A stretch of DNA of 64,000 nt. Origin: Neobacillus dielmonensis. GTDB taxonomy: Bacteria > Bacillota > Bacilli > Bacillales > Cytobacillaceae. Below, one piece after another: positions 1 to 10,200 of this stretch (its first letter is position 1; each line of letters starts with the position of its first letter). The stretch is from contig NZ_HG942022.1 in assembly GCF_000612665.1 (NCBI RefSeq), positions 1 through 64,000 on the forward strand, given 5' to 3'. A program made the position numbers and the translations under genes. A model generated the notes under the pieces. That model saw only the letters and a list, made by a program, of their open reading frames with translations, had not been told where the DNA came from and did not search any database.

Positions 1-54
1 CACCCCCTCCTACTCGATTGCCTATATAGACGCGGGTACCTCAGCAGCTGAAGG

Positions 55-1446
55 TTAATTTTTATAAAGATTGCTCCTACGTCTGCCGTATGAGAGATAA
101 AGAACAAACCCCACCACCATCCAAATCACAAACCGAATCCAAGTGATAGAGGGCAAACTGATAATCAGATAAAGAGAGAAACCAATTCCGATAATCGGAA
201 CAAGGGGGACAAACGGTGTTTTAAATCTTCTCTCCAAATTAGGCTGTTTGATGCGCAGAACCATGATGGATGCGCAAATCAGGATAAAAGCCGACAAAGT
301 TCCGATGTTCACTAATTCAGCGACCTCATTAATCGGGGTTAAACCTGATACAATGGCTGTTACCACGCCAATGATAAGTGTTGGCCGGTAAGGTGTTTTA
401 TATTTAGGATGGACTTTGGCAAACCAGTTGGGCAGCAAACCGTCTCGGCTCATCGCGAACCAGATACGTGAACCAGCAAGCATAAAGGAAAACAGAACCG
501 ATAAAATCCCAGCAATAGCGGCAGCCGAAATAATTAACGTGATCCCATTTAAACCTACCTGACTAAAAGCCTTCGCAATCGGGGCGGCATTATTTAAGGT
601 TTCATATGAAGCCATACCAGTAATCACGAGGGACATGCCGATATAAAGTAAAAGTGCAATCGTTAAGGAAAAGACGACGGCACGGGGGAGATCACGCTGT
701 GGATTTTTGGATTCCTCCGCAGCCGTGGTTAAGGTATCATATCCGAATACGGCGAAGAATACCAATGCGGCGCCACCCATGACGCCATGAAACCCAAATG
801 GCATAAACGGGTGCCAGTTGGCGGTATCCACGTAAAAGCTGCCAACTGCAATGACCACAACCACTATACTTAGTTTGATGATGACCATTAAGTTATTAAA
901 TCGTGCTCCCCATTTCATGTCAAGGGTAAGCAACCAGGCAATGGCTAAACTGATAATCATCGCGATCAGGTCGACTCGATGGCCGGCACCTGTCCCCGGG
1001 GCGCCCTGTGCCCATAATGGAAGCTGCACGCCAATTTGGTGTAATATTTCTTGCATATAGCCTGACCATCCAATCGCCACTACTGCGATGACCAGGGTAT
1101 ATTCAAGCAATAAATCCCACCCAATCAGCCAGGCGGCCCCTTCGCCTAATACTACATAGCTATAGGTATACGCACTGCCCGCAACCGGAATTAATCCGGC
1201 GAATTCCGCATAGCATAAGGCTGCTGCTGCACTGGCAAGCCCCGCGATTATAAAGGATAAGATGACAGCAGGCCCAGCATGTTCAGCGGCTGCTACTCCT
1301 GTCAGAACGAAAATTCCTACCCCAATGATTCCTCCTAGCCCGATGGCTGTTAGCTGCCATAAACCTAAGACACGCCGAAGCCCTGTACTATTCGTGCCTT
1401 CTTTTTGTAGTTGCTCAATGGACTTCCTTCTCAGAAATGATTTCAT
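55..1446 (-). CDS. APC-family amino acid permease
   Basis: Integral membrane amino acid transporter of the APC superfamily, close to the cationic amino acid transporter (CAT/YfnA) branch; it probably imports an amino acid with protons. The 463-residue length is normal. The N-terminal first helix carries the family glycine-rich motif (AIGLGGIIGVGIF, about residues 33-45), and about twelve hydrophobic segments follow. The tail is short and basic. The start has a good ribosome site (GGAGGG, 6 nt upstream of ATG). No partner gene is adjacent and the next gene on the same strand is an unrelated phosphatase, so it is probably monocistronic. Substrate cannot be read from sequence. Family assignment is secure; specificity is open. 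Confidence 0.9.
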   Translation of the reverse strand: MKSFLRRKSIEQLQKEGTNSTGLRRVLGLWQLTAIGLGGIIGVGIFVLTGVAAAEHAGPAVILSFIIAGLASAAAALCYAEFAGLIPVAGSAYTYSYVVLGEGAAWLIGWDLLLEYTLVIAVVAIGWSGYMQEILHQIGVQLPLWAQGAPGTGAGHRVDLIAMIISLAIAWLLTLDMKWGARFNNLMVIIKLSIVVVVIAVGSFYVDTANWHPFMPFGFHGVMGGAALVFFAVFGYDTLTTAAEESKNPQRDLPRAVVFSLTIALLLYIGMSLVITGMASYETLNNAAPIAKAFSQVGLNGITLIISAAAIAGILSVLFSFMLAGSRIWFAMSRDGLLPNWFAKVHPKYKTPYRPTLIIGVVTAIVSGLTPINEVAELVNIGTLSAFILICASIMVLRIKQPNLERRFKTPFVPLVPIIGIGFSLYLIISLPSITWIRFVIWMVVGFVLYLSYGRRRSNLYKN

Positions 1447-1733
1447 TGATTCCCTCCATTTCTACCTTAAAAGTAACAACCTGTTTTTTGGAAAGAGGTT
1501 TTAAGGTTAATAAAACTACTATGTTTTAAATAATGGAGATATACAGAGGTCGCTTAATGCTAAAAGGAATGAAAAAAATGATGTAAACTTACAAAATGAT
1601 TTTTAGGAATACGCAATACTTGTAAAGATGAGGTACCGAGGGTTTAACCTGTTGGGGAAAAGTAAAGGAGGGGAGGTACTGCCAGTCTTTTGGAAACTGG
1701 CAGAAAAGCTATGCCTGTTTCCATATTGTTCTA

Positions 1734-2468
1734 TTAATCTGTTAGGATCCGTTCGGTAATATCCAGCTGTTTGATTGGTAACTGAGTAACGTCAGGAGAT
1801 TGAGTATTGTTACAGTAGTAAAGACCATTGGTCACATCGACCAATGACAGTTGGCCATTTTGAAGAACAGAAGCTCCAGTATCACAAGAAATAAAACGGC
1901 CTGCTTGATAAACACTGGAGTAGGGGGTATGACCATGAACAATGATCCGTTTCCCGATAGCTTTATTTAAAACAACATCGTCAACGGTATACATTGTGTC
2001 CAATGCCATAAAGGTACTATCCTCATGCTGTTTATGGATAGGGCATGACACATCCATTCCTGCGTGAACGTATAAATAGTTTTCATCCATGTAAGCAAGA
2101 GGGAGATTGGCCAGCCAAACGAGATGGTCATTTCGGTCGGTTTCACCAGCAAAAAGTGTTTTCATTTCCTCAATTACTTTAAGCCCGCCATACTGCAGCC
2201 ACATATGGCTACTCCCGCCAAATATATAACGACGCAGCATAATTTCATGGTTTCCTAAGATGACAAAAATGTTTTCGGGATGGTTTTCCTGCAACTGTTT
2301 AACGAACTTAATCACGCCAACTGAGTCAGGACCTCTATCAATTAAATCGCCAAGGAATACCAATTGGTCCTGAGTTGGATTGAATTTGGCGGCATCCAGC
2401 AAATGATTTAAGGCTGTCAATTGTCCATGCACGTCACTTATGGCTAACTTTCTTTTCACGGGAATCAC
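1734..2468 (-). CDS. Metallophosphatase, PrpE/ApaH-type
   Basis: Calcineurin-like metallophosphoesterase of the bacterial serine/threonine phosphatase or diadenosine-tetraphosphatase group. The dimetal motifs are all visible: SDVHG (residues 11-15), GDLIDRG (40-46), GNHE (72-75), then VHAG and a late VHGHTP. The length of 244 residues matches the small bacterial PPP-type phosphatases. Cytosolic, with no signal peptide. It stands alone, without a kinase gene nearby, so the substrate (phosphoprotein or dinucleotide) is not decidable here. A hairpin at 1682-1701 lies just beyond its stop codon but has no clear U-tract. Confidence 0.88.
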   Translation of the reverse strand: MIPVKRKLAISDVHGQLTALNHLLDAAKFNPTQDQLVFLGDLIDRGPDSVGVIKFVKQLQENHPENIFVILGNHEIMLRRYIFGGSSHMWLQYGGLKVIEEMKTLFAGETDRNDHLVWLANLPLAYMDENYLYVHAGMDVSCPIHKQHEDSTFMALDTMYTVDDVVLNKAIGKRIIVHGHTPYSSVYQAGRFISCDTGASVLQNGQLSLVDVTNGLYYCNNTQSPDVTQLPIKQLDITERILTD

Positions 2469-2525
2469 CCTTTGGGCTCACTAGGATAATAGAATAGGTA
2501 TATTTTACCGACTTTACAGTTCAAA

Positions 2526-2612
2526 TTCAATCCAGCCAACGGGAATTGGATGGATTGAATGACAGTTTTTCCAAAAAATTATCCACCCTTGCGTTCAGAG
2601 GCTCGGGTGGAT
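2526..2612. repeat. Two hairpins upstream of the phosphatase gene
   Basis: Two inverted repeats sit side by side: ATTCAATCC...GGATTGAAT (about 2526-2560) and ATCCACCC...GGGTGGAT (2581-2588 with 2605-2612). Neither has a T-run directly after it on the plus strand, so neither is an obvious terminator. They belong to a 541-base gene-free region (2469-3009) that also holds a palindrome and 21-bp repeats. Confidence 0.6.
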
Positions 2613-2655
2613 GATGTCACAGATGATTCATTTCTAAGGGTACCATCTATTGCTT

Positions 2656-2683
2656 GACCAGACATGTGACCGCATGTCTGGTC
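2656..2683. repeat. Dispersed palindrome, copy 1
   Basis: Perfect 11-bp inverted repeat GACCAGACATG / CATGTCTGGTC with a 6-base loop. A closely related palindrome lies at 35692-35719. No plus-strand gene ends here, which argues for a dispersed repeat rather than a simple terminator. Confidence 0.7.
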
Positions 2684-2734
2684 TTCCGTCTTTTTTATAC
2701 TGTCAAAGCAAAACAGCGTTGTAGATACGCCCGC

Positions 2735-2985
2735 ATTGGCGTAACTCAACGGTTGCATTTGTCGATACTATTAGAAAATTTGTAGATACCTAGACCAAAT
2801 ATGTAGATATCTAGGCCCAATTTGTAGATAACACCTAACGAAGCTAACATCGAAAGTTACCTCAACCTGTATTGGCGTAACCCAACGATTGAATTTGTCC
2901 ATACCTAGACCGAATTTGTAGATATCTAAACCAAATTTGTAGATAACACCTCACCAAGCTAAGATTGAAACCTAACCTCAACCTG
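2735..2985. repeat. Duplicated block built of 21-bp tandem units
   Basis: A block beginning ATTGGCGTAAC occurs at 2735 and again at 2871. Each copy contains tandem 21-bp units of the type TTGTAGATACCTAGACC plus four bases: units begin at 2759, 2780, 2801 and 2822 in copy 1, and at 2895, 2916 and 2937 in copy 2. Both copies end in TTGTAGATAACACC and then a CTCAACCTGT tail. The copies differ by one whole unit, as expected from slippage or unequal exchange. No coding potential is seen. Confidence 0.8.
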
Positions 2986-3009
2986 TTTTAGCCGTGATTC
3001 CATGGATTT

Positions 3010-3984
3010 CTATTGAACCTTTTTAATATCAGACATAAGTTGAATCAGAATTTCAGTAAATTGGGATAGATGTGTCTCCACTCTGCCTGGGAACTCTTTT
3101 TCCAAGAATGCTAGATTATCATTTTCAGTATGCCAAATTTCGCCATGCTTGACGGTTTGGGTATATCCATCCTGGTCTCCAATCTCCCAGTTGGTTGCCT
3201 CCAAGTAACCAATTGGAATGCCGGCCTCTTGGAATGCAGCGTGGTCACTCCAATCCCCAGTCGTGCCTTGCGGATAATCAGGATTGATTCCCGGATTGGT
3301 TCCCAACGGAATTCCTTTCTTCTGGGCGATATCCAGCGCAAGGTCACGAAGCCAGCCGTCTTCACCCGGGCTTCCATACACGTAAATATTATCTCCAGCA
3401 AGCAGACTGTCGAGGTTGATCATCACAATGGTCCTGTCCTTTTCTTCCTGTGACATCTGCGAAACATAATAATCGGAGCCGCGCAGTCCTTCTTCTTCAG
3501 CGCCAAAGAAAACAAATTTGACATCATAATGAAGCTCTCTTTTTTGGATGGCCTTGGCCGTCTCAAGGATGACACCGATGCTTGAAGCGTTATCGTCTGC
3601 TCCTTTTCCGACGCTGACTGAATCATAGTGGGCGCCAATGATAATCTGTGGATTATTTTTCAATTTGTTGGATTTGCTGATTTTTGTCCCAATGATGTTT
3701 GCCGAAGTCTTTGTTGTTCCTCTTCTGGTATAGGAAAATGTTTGTTTACTAGGTTGATAGCCAAGTTGCTTCAACTCATTAAAAATATAGTTTCCCGCTT
3801 TTACTTCATTTGGGGAACCTGCTACTCGTGGACCGATTTTTTCAGATAGATACTCTGTATGCTGGTAGGCTACCTTGCCATATTCCGGCTTCTCAGCTGA
3901 AACACTGGAGGTGGAAACTGTTAAAACTCCTGAAAATAAAATGGCACTGGAAAAAACAACATGACGAAATTTTTTAACTAACAT
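3010..3984 (-). CDS. Secreted M28-family aminopeptidase
   Basis: Exported zinc aminopeptidase of family M28, releasing N-terminal amino acids from peptides outside the cell. From the chosen ATG the first 30 residues form a Sec signal peptide ending VSA. Metal and catalytic motifs are in order: GAHYDS, ADDNASS, GAEEEGLRGS, INLDS and SDHAAF. Length is 324 residues. An upstream in-frame ATG at 4014 exists, but AGGGGG lies 7 bases before the ATG at 3984, so the shorter start is preferred. Monocistronic; the downstream side is the repeat region at 2.7-3.0 kb. The peptidase call is strong, the exact substrate preference unknown. Confidence 0.9.
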   Translation of the reverse strand: MLVKKFRHVVFSSAILFSGVLTVSTSSVSAEKPEYGKVAYQHTEYLSEKIGPRVAGSPNEVKAGNYIFNELKQLGYQPSKQTFSYTRRGTTKTSANIIGTKISKSNKLKNNPQIIIGAHYDSVSVGKGADDNASSIGVILETAKAIQKRELHYDVKFVFFGAEEEGLRGSDYYVSQMSQEEKDRTIVMINLDSLLAGDNIYVYGSPGEDGWLRDLALDIAQKKGIPLGTNPGINPDYPQGTTGDWSDHAAFQEAGIPIGYLEATNWEIGDQDGYTQTVKHGEIWHTENDNLAFLEKEFPGRVETHLSQFTEILIQLMSDIKKVQ

Positions 3985-4122
3985 TTTTAACCCCCTATTT
4001 GTATGATTATTCAAAAAATATAATATATATTTGTCCTTAAGTCAATATACTCATTTCACTTGTTTGGTTTCCGGGTGTACTTCAGCGGCAAAACTGTATA
4101 AATATTTAATTTCCTAGGTTGA

Positions 4123-4443
4123 TTAAAAATTCCAAACGACTCCGTTTTCAATGTACGTAGTGTTTTTTAAGCCTGTCTGGTTTAACAAGTAGTCAAAAAG
4201 GTTCTTGGCTGTGCTTTTGATTACTATGTCTAGGCTTAAACTGTCAAACACTCGTGCATAGCAGCGGATAACCAGCGTATCTTTTTCTGTAAAAAGATGA
4301 TAATAGACAGTTTCCCTCTGTCTTTTTGCAAAACAGTTGATAAATAAATAGTCATCTGTTGGAACGATCGCTGTTATCAAAAATTCTTTTTCAAGAATTC
4401 GTTTAACTTCCGTCATTTGGGTCTCGGATAAATTGATTCTCAT
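4123..4443 (-). CDS. Hypothetical protein, 106 aa
   Basis: Not recognised. A 106-residue soluble protein with no signal peptide or membrane segment. It looks like a mixed alpha/beta fold: an N-terminal helix, two beta-rich stretches (TAIVPTDDYLFINCF; DTLVIRCYARVF), then a C-terminal helix and strand. It stands alone between the peptidase and hydrolase genes. Codon use resembles the neighbours, which supports a real gene. Confidence 0.6.
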   Translation of the reverse strand: MRINLSETQMTEVKRILEKEFLITAIVPTDDYLFINCFAKRQRETVYYHLFTEKDTLVIRCYARVFDSLSLDIVIKSTAKNLFDYLLNQTGLKNTTYIENGVVWNF

Positions 4444-4623
4444 ATTAGCTTCACCAACCTATATTTGATCGGTCTCCCATCCTTATTACGCCTTTCTTAG
4501 AACGCCTTTTATTAAAGTATATGATAAAAATTTACCATAATTTTAAAACTTTTAGATAGGAAAAATTCCAGATATTGTCGAATGTAGTGATCATAAGTCA
4601 AAACCAAATAGGGGTGGAATTCA

Positions 4624-5853
4624 ATGAATTCTGGCATCATCATTGGAAATTGGAATGGATCTATTGATATTTTAGGAAATCAGTTGGAAGTGAACGTACA
4701 ATTTACCCAAGAAAGTGATTTTTTAGGCAGCATTAGTATCCCTGCCCAAAATTTATCGGACTTCCCATTAGTGAATATCAAGCTCGAGGATACGAATATT
4801 TATTTTGAAATGCCCATACCAAATCAGCAAATCACATTTTCAGGAAAGATCGATGAGGATCAAATAGAGGGATTATTTGTACAACATGGACAATCTTTTC
4901 CGTTTCAGCTAATAAAGGCTGAAGGAACACCAACTCAAAATGGAAGCAATTTAGAGGATAGCGAGACGTTTCTGACGATTGATACAGAACATGGAAAACT
5001 TTATGGATCTTTAGTCTTGCCGGAAGGTGACACCCGATGCCCCGTAGTCTTGATTATTCCTGGATCTGGACCAACCGATCGTGATGGAAATTCTGTCTTA
5101 TTACCGGGAAAAAACAATAGTTTAAAAATGCTTGCTCAAGCGTTAGCGGAACATGGTATCGCTAGTTTACGCTATGATAAAAGAGGCGCAGGTAAAAATG
5201 CTCAAGCGGTCCCGCCTGAAATCGATACTCGTTTCGATCTATTCATCCACGACGCAACGCAGTGGGTTAACACATTAAAAAACGATTCCAGATTTACAAA
5301 AGTTGGAGTCATCGGGCACAGTGAAGGCTCACTAGTAGGAATGGTGGCGGCAAAGCTTGCTGGGGCAGATTCCTATGTTTCTATCGCTGGTGCGGGCAGA
5401 CCAATAAATGAAGTACTTAAAGAACAACTCGCTGGGGCACCAGAAGAGCTTCGCGGACTAATACATACGATCTTGGCCAATCTAACAACAGGAAAAACAA
5501 CGGATGAAATTGATGAAAAGCTTGCACATCTTTTCCGACCAAGTGTTCAGCCGTACCTGATTTCTTGGATCAAATATGACCCAACAGAAGAGATAGCAAA
5601 ACTCGATATTCCTGTCCTTATCATAAATGGAACGCACGATATACAAGTTGCCGTTAAGGATGCCCAACGGTTGAAAGCAGCAAAAGATGATGCGAGCTTA
5701 CTAATTATTGAAAACATGAATCACGTATTTAAAGAGGCGCCGGCAGATCCGCAGGAAAACATCAAAACCTATTCAGACCCTAGTCTGCCACTTGCCAATG
5801 GTTTTGTAGAAGGCTTAATCAAATTCTATAAGAATAGCTTAGTTAAGAATTGA
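4624..5853 (+). CDS. Alpha/beta hydrolase with N-terminal beta domain
   Basis: Probable esterase of the EstD-like group. The first ~115 residues are a beta-rich accessory domain. The alpha/beta hydrolase follows, with the family signature PGSGPTDRDGN (about 148-158), the nucleophile elbow GHSEG (Ser233), a late aspartate in INGTHD and a catalytic histidine in MNHVFK. There is no signal peptide, so it is likely cytosolic. A GGGTGG ribosome site precedes the ATG. The gene is monocistronic and ends 6 bases before a hairpin with a T-run. Natural substrate unknown. Confidence 0.85.
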   Translation: MNSGIIIGNWNGSIDILGNQLEVNVQFTQESDFLGSISIPAQNLSDFPLVNIKLEDTNIYFEMPIPNQQITFSGKIDEDQIEGLFVQHGQSFPFQLIKAEGTPTQNGSNLEDSETFLTIDTEHGKLYGSLVLPEGDTRCPVVLIIPGSGPTDRDGNSVLLPGKNNSLKMLAQALAEHGIASLRYDKRGAGKNAQAVPPEIDTRFDLFIHDATQWVNTLKNDSRFTKVGVIGHSEGSLVGMVAAKLAGADSYVSIAGAGRPINEVLKEQLAGAPEELRGLIHTILANLTTGKTTDEIDEKLAHLFRPSVQPYLISWIKYDPTEEIAKLDIPVLIINGTHDIQVAVKDAQRLKAAKDDASLLIIENMNHVFKEAPADPQENIKTYSDPSLPLANGFVEGLIKFYKNSLVKN

Positions 5854-5859
5854 CTCAAC

Positions 5860-5897
5860 TGAAGCAGGGGGACGGTTCACCTGCTTCATTTTTTTGC
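5860..5897 (+). terminator. Hairpin with GGGGACGGTTC loop and T-run
   Basis: TGAAGCAG (5860-5867) pairs with CTGCTTCA (5881-5888) around a loop GGGGACGGTTCAC and is followed by eight T. It serves as terminator for the esterase gene. The loop sequence resembles a repeat I associate with dispersed palindromic elements in Bacillus genomes. Confidence 0.8.
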
Positions 5898-6055
5898 GGA
5901 AAGCGATGGTCGGAATATTCACCAAGGGATGTGCGGTTTGAGTGTAACGAATATGTAAATGGATAAAACCCACACGATTTCCCTCCTGAATTTTATAATC
6001 TACTTTATGACAGATAAGGTCTCATGTATAATTAAAAGTAAGAGGCGGTCATTTT

Positions 6056-6079
6056 TGTACAGGTATCTGAAACCGTACA
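6056..6079. promoter_or_regulatory. Imperfect palindrome upstream of 6152 gene
   Basis: TGTACAGGT and ACCGTACA face each other across a six-base spacer, about 70 bases before the start codon, and 25-30 bases downstream of a TATAAT-like hexamer (GTATAAT, about 6027). It may be an operator; no regulator is implied. Confidence 0.3.
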
Positions 6080-6151
6080 GCTTGGTCAGCGCTTATAGAT
6101 AATATGGGAAATAGTTTTCTGAAAAAACACCTATTAGAGGAGATGTAAACG

Positions 6152-6757
6152 TTGTCAGTAGAAGTGCTATCGAAAAACACAGCAGATGTTTTTAATGCTA
6201 TTATCAGGAAGCCCAATTGGGATAAACTCGTGTTGCAAGAAGCGATTCAAAAGGTTTTATTACAAGCAAGAGACAGCGTAAGTTCTCCAGAAGCGTATTT
6301 AGAGTCACTCATAGGAAATGTTACCTTCCAATATGCGTATACCAATGCCTCACTCTCTTTTTTATCGGAGTGTATTGAAGAAGAAAAGTTTGTCTCACCT
6401 GAAAGTTTCCAAGAAATCTTGGCGAATGTGCCGACGCATGTCAGAGAATCCAACTTTTTAGCTGAGAACATGCCGAGATTTAAGGAGATTGTTTATAGAG
6501 GCTCAAGCTTTGAAGAGCAGGTAGTCCATGCACAAGGAATCTATTTTCATAGCAAGTTCGTAAACGATTTATTAGTTGAATTTATCGGGACATTCCTCCA
6601 TCCGGAAAATAGGAGTTTCATGGGGAACTTTATGGAATATGCTTCACAAGTAGTCGTTGATACCGTTATGCACTATAGCCAAACCTATGCTAGTCATATG
6701 CTAGATGAACTAAACTCATTGAACTCTACTAAAGAAGAAAGCTCCTCCCTAGTATAA
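6152..6757 (+). CDS. Hypothetical protein, 201 aa
   Basis: Not recognised. A mostly helical, soluble protein of 201 residues, translated from TTG with AGGAGAT placed nine bases upstream. It has no signal peptide, membrane span or known catalytic motif. The tail is Ser/Glu-rich. The gene is alone between two terminators (5860-5897 and 6848-6872) and so has its own promoter; an imperfect palindrome at 6056-6079 could be an operator. Confidence 0.6.
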   Translation: MSVEVLSKNTADVFNAIIRKPNWDKLVLQEAIQKVLLQARDSVSSPEAYLESLIGNVTFQYAYTNASLSFLSECIEEEKFVSPESFQEILANVPTHVRESNFLAENMPRFKEIVYRGSSFEEQVVHAQGIYFHSKFVNDLLVEFIGTFLHPENRSFMGNFMEYASQVVVDTVMHYSQTYASHMLDELNSLNSTKEESSSLV

Positions 6758-6847
6758 ACAATTTGTAGGAACTAGTAGTTGTAAAAGGTTGTCAGACCCA
6801 AGCTGCAAAAAAGTGATAGTTCGGAAAAAATGTCCAATAAACAATCA

Positions 6848-6872
6848 AAGCCTTGTTCCACAAGGCTTTTTT
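6848..6872 (+). terminator. Rho-independent terminator
   Basis: AAGCCTTG...CAAGGCTT stem with a five-base loop followed by TTTTTG, 90 bases after the 6152-6757 gene. Confidence 0.85.
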
Positions 6873-7001
6873 GTTTGCAAAAATGTCGAATTGAAAGATA
6901 GTTTAAAAGACACTACCATATTCAATAACAATGGTTTATTGTTTTGAAAGACATGTAAAGTAGACTATACCGAAAATGGCATCAAAAAATATTTAAATTT
7001 T

Positions 7002-7016
7002 TTGTAACCGCTTCCG
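7002..7016 (+). promoter_or_regulatory. Catabolite-responsive element (cre)
   Basis: TTGTAACCGCTTCCG matches the CcpA cre consensus WTGNAANCGNWNNCW at every fixed position but the last. Its place 210 bases upstream of a secreted polysaccharide lyase suits carbon catabolite repression. Confidence 0.65.
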
Positions 7017-7021
7017 TGCGG

Positions 7022-7062
7022 ATGGTCTATTTTTACATTGTCTGTAAAAATTGAGACCATTG
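7022..7062 (+). promoter_or_regulatory. Leader hairpin with ATTTTTAC-N7-GTAAAAAT core
   Basis: A long inverted repeat ATGGTCTATTTTTAC / GTAAAAATTGAGACCAT followed by TGATTTTTTG. It may work as an attenuator in the leader of the PL11 gene, or as a protein operator: the inner core (7029-7051) recurs exactly, with the same 7-base spacer, at 60331-60353 upstream of the yesL-like gene. Confidence 0.55.
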
Positions 7063-7225
7063 ATTTTTTGTTCGAAAGGGAGGCGATGTGGTAAGAAGGG
7101 AAGCTGTATACACAGAAGCTGGTGCCGTTCATTCGAAAGCGGAGAAACCCATAACTGTTTCAGGGGGAGACCTTCAACATGAGCCAACTTCAACCCTTTT
7201 CAAAAAATAAGAGGAGTGAACTTTA

Positions 7226-10200
7226 GTGGGGAAAAATAAAAAGAACACAAGAATTGCATCCGTAGTCACAACAGTAGGCCTCGTCTTTTCATGCCTTCCA
7301 TATGCAGCTGTTGCTGAAACGACGGTCCCTTACAATGTGTTGGCGAAAACGGATTTTGAAACTGGCGATTTATGGGGATTTTCGACATCAAATGCGACCG
7401 TTTCCATAAATAAGGATAATGTAGGCGGAAATAACACAGGCAAGCTTGAATATAAAATCATTGACCAAAAAGGCGGCCGTGTAGCCACAAAGAATTTTGA
7501 TACAGCGGTAAAAGGAAGCGAAGTCTCTGTCAACTTCGATTGGTATCCAGGCCAAATCAATGATAAAGGCAGCAACCCTTACGAAAACGGCGGAGAGTTT
7601 AGATTGATCGACAGCGCTGGTAACATTGTACTTACCATCAACAATACCCGTAATGAGGTGTTAAGTTATTTCGCCAAAGGACAGGAGACCGTCAAAACAA
7701 GCATTACCAATATGGAAGCTTGGTATCATTTTGGTATCCATTTTGACAACAGAAACAATACGGTAACCTTAAAGATAAAAGGCCAAAATGATGAGAATTT
7801 AAGTGAACATACTTTTTCATTGGATGGCTCGGGCTTTGATGGGTCGATCGCATCCTTAAAATTGGTGGGCATCCGCACCTCAGGAAATAATGAGTCATGG
7901 GATACATACCTAGATAATTTCGAGGTCTCCAATGTGCCGGTGGACGATAACGTCCTTTATTTGGTAGATAAGCTGGCATACCACCGTGTGTATGTGGATC
8001 AAACAACAACGGACATCTCTTCAATTGGACTGCCTAAAACCGTTGGTGTGACGCTTGCGGATAACAGCAAAAAAGAAGTGGAGGTAAGCAAGTGGGAAAA
8101 TGTCGGCGCCAAGGCATGGGATCCTAGCAAACCGGGAGTCTACGAGTTTAAAGGTACGCTTGCTGATACAGAGGGAATTGTAAACAGCTTTAACAAATCG
8201 GCAAAAATCTATGTTTACAACCGCCTGACTCCTCCAGAAACAGACAGACAAACAGAGTTTCTCGACCGGGGCGCCATTGCGCTGAAATCCGATCAAGGCA
8301 ATTTTGTCAGCTGGCGTTTGCTTGCTGATGAATACGATAAAGACGTGAAATTTAATATTTACCGCGATGGAGAAAAATTAAACAAAGAACCATTAGCGGT
8401 CACCAACTACAGTGATTCTGAAGGCTCCTCAACTGATACTTATACCGTGGAGACACTTGTGAATGGTCAATCGAAAGAATTAAATGACGTAAAAGCCACC
8501 GATAAGGATTACTTGTCGATTCCTATGCAAAAGCCTGCGGGCGGGGTAACGCCTGATGGCCAGTCCTACACTTACTCCGTGAATGATTCAGGTGTCGGCG
8601 ACTTGGATGGTGACGGCCAATATGAAGTCATCGTGAAATGGTATCCTTCCAACGCGATTGACAGTTCATTTTCGAGTTACACGGGGCCAACGATTTTTGA
8701 TGCTTATAAATTAGATGGAACGCTGTTGTGGCGGATGGATATGGGACACAATCTGACATCCGGTGCCCACTACAACCAATTTGTGATTTCCGATTTTGAC
8801 GGAGATGGCAAAGATGAATTCATGATCAAAACGGCAGACGGAACCAAAACCTATGGCGCGACTAATGGAAAGGTCGACGAAACCAAGATTATCACCCAAA
8901 TCGGCAATCCGGCAGATGACGGAAAATATGTTGGTACCCACGGCCATGTCGTTGGCGGTCCAGAATATATGTCTGTCTTCAATGGGGAGACCGGTAAGGT
9001 GATTGACACCATCGATTATGCGTTTCCTGTCGGTGAAGAAGATGGCGGCGCTTCATGGGGAGACACTTGGTATAACCGATCTGACCGGTTCCTGTCCGGG
9101 CTGGCTTACTTGGATGGCAAAAAACCAAGCGCAGTCTTTGGCCGAGGCTATTATGAGCGAACAACCTTTGCGGCTTATACCCTTGAAAATGGCAAGCTAA
9201 AAGAACAATGGACGTTTGATTCGAATGTAGCAGGAAAGGGTGCAGGACTGGGCTTCCATAATTTGTCCGTTGGGGATGTTGACAATGATGGCTGTGATGA
9301 AATTGTGGCCGGTTCCTTGACGCTCGACCAAGATGGAACCATTCTCTATGCCATGGATGGAGAGATGGGACGCGAACAGGGCTCTCATGGTGACGCCCAG
9401 CATTTAGGTGCGTTTGATCCTGATCGTGAAGGTCTTAGCGCCATGCAAGTGCATGAAATCCCTGCTGTTGCTTCTGAAGAATTACACGATGCGGCAACAG
9501 GGGAAACCTTAATGTCGTTCTATGCGTATACGGATGCAGGCCGTGGATTGGCGGCAAACATCACTTCTAGCCCAGGCTATGAATTCTGGGGAGCTGCCGG
9601 TTCCACTGTTGATAGCGGTGGCGCTGTGTATAATGTCCAAGGCAACGTGGAACTAGCGAAAAAGCCAACTGGGCTGTCAACGAACTTTGCCCTTTATTGG
9701 GATGGCGACCTGTTGAATGAGTTATTGGATGATACTTTGATCTCTAAATATAATGAATCAACTGGGAAAGTGGATACTCTAGAAAAATTTGAGGGTGTTC
9801 ACAGCAGTAATGGAACAAAGGCGACGCCAACGCTTCAGGCAGACATTCTTGGTGATTGGCGTGAAGAAGTTCTATTGCCAACAACGGACGATTCAGAGTT
9901 GAGAATCTTTAGCACCACGATTCCTACACAGTACAGGCTTTATACACTCATGCAGGATCCTCTATATAAAAACGGGATTGGCTTCCAGAACAGTGCCTAC
10001 AATCAGCCGCCGCATCTAGGATTCTATCTCGGTGAGGATATGAAAGATACGGTCCTGAATGGAAAATTAAAAGCGCCAGGTGTTGATTATACCGCTAATC
10101 TTCAAGCACTGAAGCATACGGTAAATCTGGAGCTAAATAGTCCAGTCTATTCCGTGATTAAAAATAAACTGGATCAAGTTCAGCACCAGTTAGAAATTGG

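Noticed and set aside
2735-2985. 21-bp repeats as CRISPR or plasmid-type iterons
   Set aside because: No spacers, no rep or par genes, and the block is duplicated as a whole.
3984-4014. Longer start for the M28 peptidase at 4014
   Set aside because: The ATG at 3984 has AGGGGG at proper distance and begins the signal peptide directly.
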